Under the pieces are notes generated by a model that saw only the letters and a list, made by a program, of their open reading frames with translations, was not told the origin of the DNA and made no database searches. Shown piece by piece: positions 24,933-34,454 of a stretch of DNA of 42,340 bases. Location of the stretch: NCBI GenBank assembly GCA_016744515.1, contig JADGEF010000005.1, positions 43,741 through 86,080 of the forward strand, given 5' to 3'. Source of the stretch: Marinifilaceae bacterium. Lineage in GTDB: Bacteria; Bacteroidota; Bacteroidia; Bacteroidales; Marinifilaceae. Positions within the stretch are counted from its first letter, which is position 1. Each line of letters opens with the position of its first letter. The translations under genes were made by a program, and so were the position numbers.

Positions 24933-27653
24933 CTAAAAATTAAACTTTACACCCGCCCAATAACTTCTAACAACTGGATAACTAGCTCCTAACTGTTCTG
25001 GATCGGCAAAATCAATTTTATCTATCGAGAACAAGTTTGTTCCTCTAAGGTAAAGAGATAAGTCTGCAAATTTCATGATCGACTTTGGTAAATCATAGGC
25101 CAATTGAAGGTTACGTAATTTCAAGAAAGATCCATCTCTATACCACAATGAACTATGTCTGTAATTATTATCATTAGAGGTTGTTGTTAAACGAGGCATA
25201 GTAGCATCCATATTATTTTCCTCACTCCAGGTAGTTTCTCTATTCAGAAAAGTATTTGAAATTGTAGAATTACCAATTAATGGATAATAAAGAGGACTTT
25301 CTAGTAAAGATATTGTACGTCTTGCCACTCCCTGAAAATCTGCACTAAGACTGATATTTTTATAGGAAACATTTAGATTGAAACCGTAATATATTTCCGG
25401 AGAAAAAGTCTGAAACATTTTTACTACATCATCATTATCAATCTTATTATCACCATTCTGATCTTTGTATTTCACATCTCCCGGACGTACATCACCAAAA
25501 GTCTGAACTGCGCTATTATTTATGTCAATTTGATCATTGAAAAACCCAATTGCTTCAAGACCATAGCTCTGTCCTAAACGATTTCCCTTACGATAACGAT
25601 ATTCATACTGCTGAAAAGGCTCTTTATTCTCTATTATTTCGGTTCTTAGTAACGAAAAAATTCCAGATGCCCCATAAGTAAAATCTCCTATCTCATCCTT
25701 CCATCCAACAGAAATATCGATGCCCTTGTATTGGTTTATACCAGCATTTAATTGGGCAACACCAATTCCAATAACTCCCGATACAGAATTTGAAACATCA
25801 ACCAATCTATTGCTACGACGTTCATAAAAGCCCTCCACCGACAGATCAAATCTGTTGTTGAACATTTTCATATCAATACCTACTGTTGCCCTTTTTGATT
25901 TTTCTATCATCAAATTTTTAACAGGCAATCCTCCTTCACTCCAACCAGAAGCACTAGATGCTAATCCAAAAATATAAGAACTTGCATATTGATAACTCTG
26001 TCGGAAGAGTTCATGCCTAGTGTTCCCATCCCAACCTGATAAACCATAGGAAGCTCTCAATTTAAGCACATTGATGGCAGAATAGTTTATAAAGTCTTCA
26101 TTAGAAATCAACCATGATGCCGATATAGCTGGATAGGTATTAAACTTTTGGTTATCTGGCAATACATTTGTTCCCGAATAACTAACCACAGCGTTAACAA
26201 AATAACGGTTCAGATACGAATATTGAGCATTTGCAATCAAAGACTGACGCTCAAAAGTATTATTTCGACCATTGTTCTGATCAGATTGAAAATCGAAAAT
26301 AACAGATCCACCCACCTGATGATCATTAAATGTCTGACTATATCCTACTTTAGCCTTTAAATTAGTACGCATGTGCAAACTTCTAAAACGATCTTTATGA
26401 TTTATAATCTCAGAATCTTTTCCGTATATAATTGGATCTATTTTAACTGTTCCATCATCTAGAATAGACGATTGCAAATCGCTATAACGATAAGATTTTT
26501 GAGATTCTTCCATCAAACCACCTTGATTATCAAAAGAAAGGGCAACCTCAGCATTAAGTCCTTCCAACAGTTCTGATAAATCCTGTTGAATTCTTAAATC
26601 TGCATACAAAGTATTATAAATGTGTTTTCTATGTCCCCTACTACCTGCCAATGCTACGGGATTATTTCCTCCATACACATTATTTCCTCCAAAAATTCCT
26701 GCCTCTGTTTTTACAGGAAAAGCTGCTGATGGAGTGTAATAAACGGAGTGAGGAATATATCCATTTGATCCATTAACCTCCTGCATCCTAGCCATCAGTC
26801 CGACCTGCATCAATGTAGTTTTTGTAATATCTGCATCAATATTAGTACGCAAATTCAACCTCACATCAAAAGGAGTAGTTGAGTAACGAGGGTCATCATC
26901 AGTATGCTTATACATTGCTTTATCATATGAATAAACCGCCGCAACATAATATCTGAATTTATCACCACCTCCATTAAAAGTCGTATTTAATTGATGATTT
27001 GTACCAAAATCTTTATACACCTCTTTTTGCCAATCCACATTGGGATAAGCATAAGGATACTGTCCAGATGCAAAAGCATACAATTCCTTGTTTGAATATT
27101 TTGCCTCTAATCCATCCAGCTTTAATGCATCATTCACACTGCTTGCATAAGTATAAGAGTTAGCAAAATCTGGTGATCTAAATTGAGTATTAAGCCCAAA
27201 TTGATAGCTTGCAGAAATTTTCATATCGCTATCTGTTCCTCGTTTCGTGATAATATTAACCACTCCATTAGCTCCTCTCACTCCATACAAAGCTAAGGTA
27301 GCTGCGTCTTTCAGAAGAGTAACCGATTCAATCTCAGACATTGTAACAGAGTTTAAATCCCGAGGAAAGCCATCAACCAAAATCAAAGGTGCATGACCAT
27401 GGAAACTAAGTCTAGCATAATTATCGGACGATCGCCCTCTTCCTTGAGAAACATTCAGTCCCGCTATTTTATTGTACAGTGCTTTTTTGATATCTATTTC
27501 AGGAGATTGCTCCAATTTATCAACCCCCACTGTAATAAGAGTGTCTATATCCAATAGCATTAAATTAGCAACTTCACCAACTATAGGCTTTTGGGCTATC
27601 GACATAATAGACAATAGCCATACCCCAACTATTAGCAAATATATTTTTTTCAT
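24933..27653 (-). CDS. SusC2: SusC/RagA-family TonB-dependent transporter, short N-terminus
   Basis: 906 residues. Signal peptide (about 1-20, ending SIAQ). The plug domain begins at about residue 50 (KALYNKIAGLNVSQGRGRSS) and shows the SusC landmarks LILVDGFPRDLNSV, EIESVTLLKDAATLALYGVR and GANGVVNIITKRGT; the rest is the 22-strand barrel, ending in KFNF with terminal Phe. Unlike SusC1 it has no carboxypeptidase-regulatory-like N-terminal extension; only about 30 residues, including TLITVGVDKLE, lie between signal peptide and plug. It imports oligosaccharides together with SusD2 using TonB energy. The TonB box may be the DTLITVGV stretch (inference). Confidence 0.95.
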   Translation of the reverse strand: MKKIYLLIVGVWLLSIMSIAQKPIVGEVANLMLLDIDTLITVGVDKLEQSPEIDIKKALYNKIAGLNVSQGRGRSSDNYARLSFHGHAPLILVDGFPRDLNSVTMSEIESVTLLKDAATLALYGVRGANGVVNIITKRGTDSDMKISASYQFGLNTQFRSPDFANSYTYASSVNDALKLDGLEAKYSNKELYAFASGQYPYAYPNVDWQKEVYKDFGTNHQLNTTFNGGGDKFRYYVAAVYSYDKAMYKHTDDDPRYSTTPFDVRLNLRTNIDADITKTTLMQVGLMARMQEVNGSNGYIPHSVYYTPSAAFPVKTEAGIFGGNNVYGGNNPVALAGSRGHRKHIYNTLYADLRIQQDLSELLEGLNAEVALSFDNQGGLMEESQKSYRYSDLQSSILDDGTVKIDPIIYGKDSEIINHKDRFRSLHMRTNLKAKVGYSQTFNDHQVGGSVIFDFQSDQNNGRNNTFERQSLIANAQYSYLNRYFVNAVVSYSGTNVLPDNQKFNTYPAISASWLISNEDFINYSAINVLKLRASYGLSGWDGNTRHELFRQSYQYASSYIFGLASSASGWSEGGLPVKNLMIEKSKRATVGIDMKMFNNRFDLSVEGFYERRSNRLVDVSNSVSGVIGIGVAQLNAGINQYKGIDISVGWKDEIGDFTYGASGIFSLLRTEIIENKEPFQQYEYRYRKGNRLGQSYGLEAIGFFNDQIDINNSAVQTFGDVRPGDVKYKDQNGDNKIDNDDVVKMFQTFSPEIYYGFNLNVSYKNISLSADFQGVARRTISLLESPLYYPLIGNSTISNTFLNRETTWSEENNMDATMPRLTTTSNDNNYRHSSLWYRDGSFLKLRNLQLAYDLPKSIMKFADLSLYLRGTNLFSIDKIDFADPEQLGASYPVVRSYWAGVKFNF

Positions 27654-27689
27654 ATGTTTAATATTTAATTAGTACTGTCACTTGATCCT

Positions 27690-27717
27690 GATTCCTATAG
27701 GAATCGAAACTATCAAG
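27690..27717. other. Nested inverted repeat between susD1 and susC2
   Basis: A perfect 16-base palindrome GATTCCTATAGGAATC (27690-27705) lies within an outer stem made by CTTGAT (27681-27686) and ATCAAG (27712-27717). It sits in the 125-base gap between the two genes. There is no T-run after it on the minus strand, so it is not a normal terminator; it could be an operator or an RNA processing or stabilising hairpin. Confidence 0.4.
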
Positions 27718-27778
27718 ATTGGTTGGTTTTTCCTCCCCCTGTATGATTATATTCTTCATAATTACATCCATCATGATT

Positions 27779-29509
27779 TTACCATCCTGGGTTCTGAGTC
27801 CAACCATAATTCTTGCTTATTTCCCTTTGAGGAATAGGAGACAAATACCATTTAGTATCCCAATTCGCATTCCAGTGACGCTCTGGCAACCAACCGACTA
27901 CTTCGTAACGAAACGAAATAGGTATTCCATCATCAATAGCCGTAACATAACTTAATAATATATTCAATTTCTTTTTGAAATCATCTGCTCTTCCCCAACG
28001 TATCAGGTCATACCAGCGTACATCTTCAAATCCAAACTCTAAAGCCCTCTCTTTTAATACAGCTTCACGAAATTGAATTTTAGTTAATCCATTAGGAAGA
28101 TCGGCCAGGCCAACACGCGCTCTGATTAAATTGATACAATCATAAGCCTTTTTATTTGGACCTCCTTCTGATTCATTTATTGCTTCCGCATAACTTAGCA
28201 ATACCTCTGGTAATCGTAAGTATGGGAACTGAGTTCCCTTACCAGCACGATCTTCACCAGAAGGTAAAATAAATTTCATCGTCGAAAAACCAGTACTTGC
28301 TCCCTTACGATAGTCAGGATGTCCAAAATACAATGGAGCCAACGTTCCATTATAATAGTTTCCACCTGGTAATGCGGCTGTTTCATATAAACGAGGGTCG
28401 CGCGTAGGAACATGATTTTCATCAAAGAAAGGTGCTTGTGAAGGATTAGCCCAATCAAAATTAGATGGAAAATCCGAACCATCAGCCCACGGAAACATAT
28501 TCACATAATTCAGCGTAGGTCCCCAATAATACCTTGAACCATTGGGATAAACACCTGTACTAAACCCTTTTCGGGTTGAAATCAATATTTCTGTTCCACC
28601 TCTTTCATAATAAGCCTTCCGAAAAGCAAGACGTTTTGCCTCATGTGTTTCATCTATTGGCTGAATTAACTTATATTGACCCTTTGCTTCAAGCTCTTGC
28701 ATAAACTCTTCACCTGCTTTCCTAGCCCTATTCCATCTTTCTTTTGTATCCCCTTCTACATAACGAGTATATTCATCAGCCTCATTATGCCAAGGTGTTG
28801 ATGAATTAAATGTTGGGCTCGCAGCAAAAAGCAGCACTCTAAGTTTCAAACCTAACGCACCAGCCTTAGTCATTCGTCCATCGTCATCATCTAACTGCTT
28901 CCATTTTAAATAAGGACTAGCTTCATCTAATATGTTAACGATATATTCTACAGTTTCAGCAAAAGTTGCACGCGGAAAATTCATATTATCTGTTACACTT
29001 ATAGATTTTTGAATTATTGGTGCTCCCCCTATATGACGGAGTATTCCAGAATAGGATATAGCAATAATCATTTTCGCCTCAGCAATCCTCTCTGCTTTCT
29101 CAATTTCTGTCATATTTGGCACTCGATTCAAGTTTTCCATATATAACCAGGCATAACGAATTGCTTTCCAATCAGACTCACCTCCTACCGAATATAACAA
29201 TTCTGAGCTACTGCTCGTAGTATTAATAGCTCCAGTGTAATAAGGATTACCCTGACAATTAATAGCTAAATCCGTAATAATATCTGATGATCGACCAGAT
29301 TTTGAACCGAAAGATAAATTTCTATATGCCTGAGACAATACTCTATCTGCATTTACTGCTGATGAAAACATCGTGTCCAGTGTTGCTCCTGAGCTTTCTG
29401 GTTGATCGCCCAAGAATTCGTCCCCAAAAGTTAATTCGGAACACGAAGTAGCCACCCAAACAACAATAGCTGTTAGTGATATAAATACAATATTTTTCAT
29501 ATTTATCAT
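27779..29509 (-). CDS. SusD1: RagB/SusD-family surface lipoprotein
   Basis: 576 residues; the ATG at 29500 (residue 4) is an equally good start. Lipobox VATSC, lipid C23. SusD landmarks: SAVNADRVLSQAYRNLSFG, RYAWLYMENLNRVPNM, AEAKMIIAISYSGILRHIGG, a TPR-like middle, then LRLPEVLLSYAEAINES, CINLIRARVGLADLP and ALEFGFEDVRWYDLIRWG, ending KNYGWTQNPGW. The large differences from SusD2 in the loop regions suggest a different ligand or chain length. It follows susC1 after 29 bases and is 125 bases before susC2. Confidence 0.96.
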   Translation of the reverse strand: MINMKNIVFISLTAIVVWVATSCSELTFGDEFLGDQPESSGATLDTMFSSAVNADRVLSQAYRNLSFGSKSGRSSDIITDLAINCQGNPYYTGAINTTSSSSELLYSVGGESDWKAIRYAWLYMENLNRVPNMTEIEKAERIAEAKMIIAISYSGILRHIGGAPIIQKSISVTDNMNFPRATFAETVEYIVNILDEASPYLKWKQLDDDDGRMTKAGALGLKLRVLLFAASPTFNSSTPWHNEADEYTRYVEGDTKERWNRARKAGEEFMQELEAKGQYKLIQPIDETHEAKRLAFRKAYYERGGTEILISTRKGFSTGVYPNGSRYYWGPTLNYVNMFPWADGSDFPSNFDWANPSQAPFFDENHVPTRDPRLYETAALPGGNYYNGTLAPLYFGHPDYRKGASTGFSTMKFILPSGEDRAGKGTQFPYLRLPEVLLSYAEAINESEGGPNKKAYDCINLIRARVGLADLPNGLTKIQFREAVLKERALEFGFEDVRWYDLIRWGRADDFKKKLNILLSYVTAIDDGIPISFRYEVVGWLPERHWNANWDTKWYLSPIPQREISKNYGWTQNPGW

Positions 29510-29538
29510 TATTTTTTAATGATTATTATTTTCTTGGA

Positions 29539-32500
29539 TTAAAAATTAACAGTAACACCCAAACTATATACTTTAACCAGTGGATATTGTCCAGAATTAT
29601 TCGTGATACCTTCAGGATCTACAAGTTTAAGGCTTGTTAAAGTCAATAAATTATACCCGCTTAAAGTGATATTCATTGATTCAATTCCTATATCAGAAAG
29701 TATTTTCTTATCTTTTAATTTATAAGAAAGATTCACTGTTTTCAACCTTAGATAAGATGCGTCCTTTAACCATAATGTAGATGCAGCTTGATTCCAAGCC
29801 TCCATATTCTTTGAAAGACGTGGCATAGTAGAATTAAACTGATTTTTTGGAGTCCAACTCTCATCTACAAAAGCTTTCAAAAGTCCTCGATTAGCATTAG
29901 TAAAAGGTACACGATGATCCGATTCCAACATTTTAGCTACATGAGTGGCTCCAGACCATTGCATGTTAAATCCAAATGCTTTATATTGAAAACCTCCATT
30001 AATACCAAATACATATTCAGGTCGGTTGGAATAACCAGTTACCATACGATCGTTTGCATCTACGATACCATCCTTACTCAAATCACTAAACATAGCATCA
30101 CCTGGCTGTACATCTATATATGGCTGCGGTAAGTCTGATTTTAGTATATATTTCCCTGAACCATCCTGACTAAAATCATCATATTGATACAATCGTTCAA
30201 ATTGGTGCATATTCCCATAACGGTCTGTAGAACCACCCGTTCGGTTCATATAATCAAATTCATTGGGAAGCTCATCCATAAAAATAATCTTGTTTTTAGC
30301 ATGAGATACATTAAAGCTAATATTGTAATCTAAATTTTCACTAATTTGATCTTTCCATCCCAATACAATTTCGAATCCTTTATTCTCAACTTTACCTAAA
30401 TTCATTTTTGGTAACGAAGTTGCACTAATAGAAGGTATAGAATTTGGCGAAATCAGAATACCTTTTCTCTTCTCTGTAAAATAGTCAGCATTCAACGACA
30501 AACGGTCATTCAAAAAACTCACATCAATACCATAATTTTGTTTGTCAGCAGTTTCCCATGTAACGTCCTCATTGCCTGGAACACCCAATGTGCTTGCAGG
30601 TGACCCAATAGGATTATTCACTCCAAAACTATAACTTCCAGAATTATTCCAGATACCTGGCATGTATAAAAAACGACTATTGGTAGCATCGCTACCCACG
30701 CGTCCCCACGATGCCCTCAATTTCAGATAACCCACAAAATTCAGTTTACTTATAAAATCTTCCTCAGAGGCTATCCAAGCTCCTGAAACCGACGGAAACC
30801 ATCCGAATCGCTTCTTCCCAGGAGCAAAATTTTCAGATCCATTGTATCCAACATTCACATCTAACAAATACTTACTCTTATATCCGTAGGTAGCTCGTCC
30901 TACTACCCCCACATATCCTCGCGGCATAAAACGATAAGGTTTCGGATAATATTTGCGTGACTGATTATATAATACCAATCCGGTTAGCTTATGATCTCCA
31001 AAAGTACGGTCATAATTCAAACGAGCCTCAGCATACCAATTTCGAGTATATCCACTATAACTCTCACTATAGCGCAATGGTTTATCAATTCCAGAAGGAA
31101 CATAAATAACCGTTTTATCAAAAGTAGGGTCATTCATAGGCAGAGACGGATCTGATAGTTGAGACGCATAATAAGCTGTTTGATATTCAATCGGATTATA
31201 GATATTGATTTCTCTTTTCTTTTGTAAATGATATGTGTAATCATTTGATGCTTTTATACCAACAGTAAGTCCTTTCGTAACAAAATCTAATTTCTGAATT
31301 AAATCTATATCAATATTTAACTTAGTCTTGTAAGATTGTTTATAACCATACCCATAAAAAGAAAACAGACCATCTCTCACCAAATCTCCTGAAGGAGACA
31401 AGCTGCTTGACAGTAAAGTGCGTTTTCCATTAATAATTCCAGGACCAGCAAAAGGCACAGACCACACAGTAGCCACATTCCATATATAACCTACATTCTC
31501 AACAGGAATTGGCTCCCTTATTTTACCAATATTCCCCCCAATATTTAACTTTACTTTAGTAGTTTTCGATAATGATGCATCAATATTTGCCCTGTAGTTA
31601 TATCGATCATAACGATAATTGTTATCATATGGTAATTCATCAAATTTTTTCATCAATCCATTTTGATACATATACCCTACTGAAACAAAATACTTTAATT
31701 TATCGCTACCTCCAGAAATATTAACATTGTTTTTATTCTGTAAAAAATATTTATTGAACATGTATTTTTGCCAATTAATATCTGGAGCCATAATTGGATC
31801 GGAATGAGTCCGAAAAGCCTCTATTTGTTCTCTAGTAAACTTTTTTGTAGAACCATCATTATCGGCGCGCATATTCCACATACGTGCATAGTCATAACTT
31901 CCTGCTTGCGGTCTTAGTGAAATTGGTTGTTGTAATCCAAAAGAAGTAGACACTGTAATCTTTGGCTTCCCAATGGTTCCGCGGCGGGTAGTTACCAGAA
32001 TCACACCATTAGCGCCCCGAACACCAAATACAGCCGTTGACGAAGCATCCTTTAATATAGAAACATTCTCAATTTCATTAGGATCCAAATCAGTAAAATC
32101 TCTTTCAACACCATCAACTAAAACTAATGGAGAAGCCCCTCCATTGCTTAATGTTCCATTCCCACGAATATAAATACGGGCTGCATCTCGTCCTGGCTGT
32201 CCCCCAGATTGAACCGTAGCCACACCAGGTAAAGCTCCTGCTAAAGCCTGTGTAACATTCGAAGAAGGTGACTGTAATAATTTTTCATTCCCTATTACAG
32301 AAAGAGCTCCTGTAAGGGTAGCTTTAGTTTTCGTACCATAGCCTACAATTACCACATCATCTAATGTCTGCATGTCTTCTTTTAATACAACATTAATTGT
32401 TTTCTTGTTTCCAACTATAACTTCTTGACTAACGTACCCAAGAAAAGAAAATTGGAGCGTAGCTTTCTCACTTTTAACATAGATTGAATAATTACCACCA

Positions 32501-32688
32501 ACATCAGTAATAGCCCCAGTAAATGTGCCTTTTATTATTATATTAACACCAGGAATACCTTCATTAGAGGAATCAACAACCTTCCCTATCACCAAATTAC
32601 TGCCAGTCTTTGTTTGTGCAAACAAGGGTGGAGTAATTAGTGAAATCATTAAAAGAAAGCAAATGCATAAAGCTTTCGGTTTTTTCAT
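29539..32688 (-). CDS. SusC1: SusC/RagA-family TonB-dependent transporter
   Basis: 1049 residues, normal SusC length. Signal peptide (about 1-25, ending PLFAQ). A carboxypeptidase-regulatory-like domain at about 33-108 (GKVVDSSNEGIPGVNIIIKG, then FSFLGYVSQEV). The TonB-box region DDVVIVGYGTKTKATLTGAL follows at about 114-133. The plug at about 135-240 has LAGALPGVATVQSG, SPLVLVDGVERDF and EIENVSILKDASSTAVFGVR. The barrel fills the rest and ends in VTVNF with terminal Phe. This is the first gene of the PUL, so it likely carries the HTCS-activated promoter. No confident -33/-7 pair is seen in the 320 bases upstream, which fits a promoter needing an activator (inference). Confidence 0.97.
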   Translation of the reverse strand: MKKPKALCICFLLMISLITPPLFAQTKTGSNLVIGKVVDSSNEGIPGVNIIIKGTFTGAITDVGGNYSIYVKSEKATLQFSFLGYVSQEVIVGNKKTINVVLKEDMQTLDDVVIVGYGTKTKATLTGALSVIGNEKLLQSPSSNVTQALAGALPGVATVQSGGQPGRDAARIYIRGNGTLSNGGASPLVLVDGVERDFTDLDPNEIENVSILKDASSTAVFGVRGANGVILVTTRRGTIGKPKITVSTSFGLQQPISLRPQAGSYDYARMWNMRADNDGSTKKFTREQIEAFRTHSDPIMAPDINWQKYMFNKYFLQNKNNVNISGGSDKLKYFVSVGYMYQNGLMKKFDELPYDNNYRYDRYNYRANIDASLSKTTKVKLNIGGNIGKIREPIPVENVGYIWNVATVWSVPFAGPGIINGKRTLLSSSLSPSGDLVRDGLFSFYGYGYKQSYKTKLNIDIDLIQKLDFVTKGLTVGIKASNDYTYHLQKKREINIYNPIEYQTAYYASQLSDPSLPMNDPTFDKTVIYVPSGIDKPLRYSESYSGYTRNWYAEARLNYDRTFGDHKLTGLVLYNQSRKYYPKPYRFMPRGYVGVVGRATYGYKSKYLLDVNVGYNGSENFAPGKKRFGWFPSVSGAWIASEEDFISKLNFVGYLKLRASWGRVGSDATNSRFLYMPGIWNNSGSYSFGVNNPIGSPASTLGVPGNEDVTWETADKQNYGIDVSFLNDRLSLNADYFTEKRKGILISPNSIPSISATSLPKMNLGKVENKGFEIVLGWKDQISENLDYNISFNVSHAKNKIIFMDELPNEFDYMNRTGGSTDRYGNMHQFERLYQYDDFSQDGSGKYILKSDLPQPYIDVQPGDAMFSDLSKDGIVDANDRMVTGYSNRPEYVFGINGGFQYKAFGFNMQWSGATHVAKMLESDHRVPFTNANRGLLKAFVDESWTPKNQFNSTMPRLSKNMEAWNQAASTLWLKDASYLRLKTVNLSYKLKDKKILSDIGIESMNITLSGYNLLTLTSLKLVDPEGITNNSGQYPLVKVYSLGVTVNF

Positions 32689-33010
32689 AAATTCAAGTTA
32701 TTTATTAACGATTAGCATAGATCACAAGTAAATTCACAGCCTATTATTTTCTATGCCTATAAAGTAAATATAGAACAATTAGAACTATGTCAGATTTTTG
32801 TAAAAAGAAGTCTAAAATCTGCTAATTCGTGCAAAAACAAGGCTTTTACCGAATAAAACTCACTCCGAAATTCACTGCCTTAAATACTTAGAAACAACAC
32901 CTTACTAAAACAGTTAATCTTAATAAATGAGAAAATGCCGAGAATGGTAAAACAATCACCTTTAAACTCGTTACGTTTCAACTATTTGAAATTAAGAAAG
33001 AATTGTATTC
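32689..33010. other. Upstream region of susC1
   Basis: 322 bases between the susC1 start and the IS4 remnant. It should contain the HTCS-controlled promoter. TATATTTA on the minus strand near 32765-32772 is a near match to a -7 element, but no TTTG stands at the right distance. No coding remnant is seen in this part. Confidence 0.4.
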
Positions 33011-34350
33011 ATGAATATGGAAATCTCAAAAGATTTAATGACTAAGTCCGACAAACTGCTAAGCGTCTTACGTAAGCCCATATGAGCTTACAAACTATTC
33101 ATAGACCTTCATAAAAAGTAGAGAATTGGAAGTTCGTAATTGTGGTAAAAATGCCTACTATCGAATTTTATCTAATCAAAAGTCAATTAATATAAACTTT
33201 TATTTGCATTCGCAAAGCAATATCTTCAATTAAATCAGGACTTTACTGTTTCCGACCAGAAAGGTATATATCTTATCTTCGATGATGCAAATATTCCCAA
33301 GACAAGAAACACAATTGAAAGAATTTCTAAGATTTTAATCATGTAACACAACAATATATCTTAGGCTTTTAGTAGCAGGGTATTGGAATGGAGGTATTTT
33401 TATTCCATTAGATTTCAATTTTCATCGAGAGAACAAAAATTCGAAACTGAAACAAGGATTAACCGCTAAAAAACATAAACACCAACAGTCCATAATCCGA
33501 TGTAAAACAAGCAAAGCTTATAAGTGATTTTGTAAACTCAATAGCAAGAAAACCAATATAATAATTCAAATATTTAAGCGTATTAACAAACGTAGGATTC
33601 AAGTTGATCCATATATATTAATGCACAGACAGTTGATTTACTTCTTTAAGTGTCATCAATAAATTGAAGTCAATTAATCCAAATGTACAAATCATAGGCA
33701 TGTATAAATACTATACTAAAAATACTTATCAGTGACGAAATTAATTACGATAAAGAAATTGACAGCTAGAAGATTAAAGCCGAAACATTGTAGAAAAATA
33801 AATTTTAACGACCACAAATACAAAATAGAAATTAAGGGATTAGAAGTTCTAATATTCCAATCAAAACGAAGTAATTAACAGGAAATGGCACACTATAATC
33901 TGTACTAATTTAAACCTTAGTTTTGTGAAAATGATAAAAATCTACAACATACGCTGGACTTATAGAAGTATTTTTTTAAGAAATTAAATAATTATTTGGC
34001 ATAGGGAAATGTCTATTAACCTATTTTGATGTACAAATTGCACAAACAACTGTTACGATGATCCAATATCTACTTACCTCTATTAAATATCGTATGGAAG
34101 CCTATGGAACGATGGTAGTTTGTTCTGAAAACTGAAACAAAATCACATCGAATATAAACTGAACTAGAGGATATTGCATAAAATAAATACAATAAAACCT
34201 AAATCATTATTGCAACTCAAATACCCGTGAAATATTGGCACAAAATTAATTAGAAAAGTACTATTGCTGATGCAATTCTTGATCAATTAGTTCCCTCTTC
34301 TTATAAAATCGAATTCGGGTGAATTGATGAGAAAAAATAAGCTCAAAACT
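33011..34350 (+). pseudogene. IS4-family transposase pseudogene, nearly full length
   Basis: Joining frames gives a colinear transposase of about 445 residues broken by many stops and shifts. From the ATG at 33011: MNMEISKDLMTKSDKLLSVL; then RELEVRNCGKNAYYRILSNQ from 33120; FAFAKQYLQLNQDFTVSDQK, then GIYLIFDDANIPKT (the first catalytic Asp region) at 33201-33300; LVAGYWNGGIFIPLDFNFHRE at 33371-33430; SKLKQGLTAKKHKH; then TNLNLSFVKMIKIYNIRW to 33959. After an extra T the next frame gives WTIEVFF-stop-EIK, so the IS4 signature Y-2-R-3-E-6-K can be reconstructed. Then GKCLLTYFDVQIAQTTVTMI at 34005-34065 and a tail ADAILDQLVPSSYKIEFG near 34270-34320. No reading frame over about 45 codons survives. 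It fills most of the gap between susC1 and the HTCS gene. Confidence 0.82.
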
Positions 34351-34454
34351 ATGCAAAATAATTTATAAATTTAAACCAGAAATCATTCTTCTTTTAGTGG
34401 TACAACATCACCGAAATACACAATAATTCTTAATTGAGCTTTAATCATCAGATT

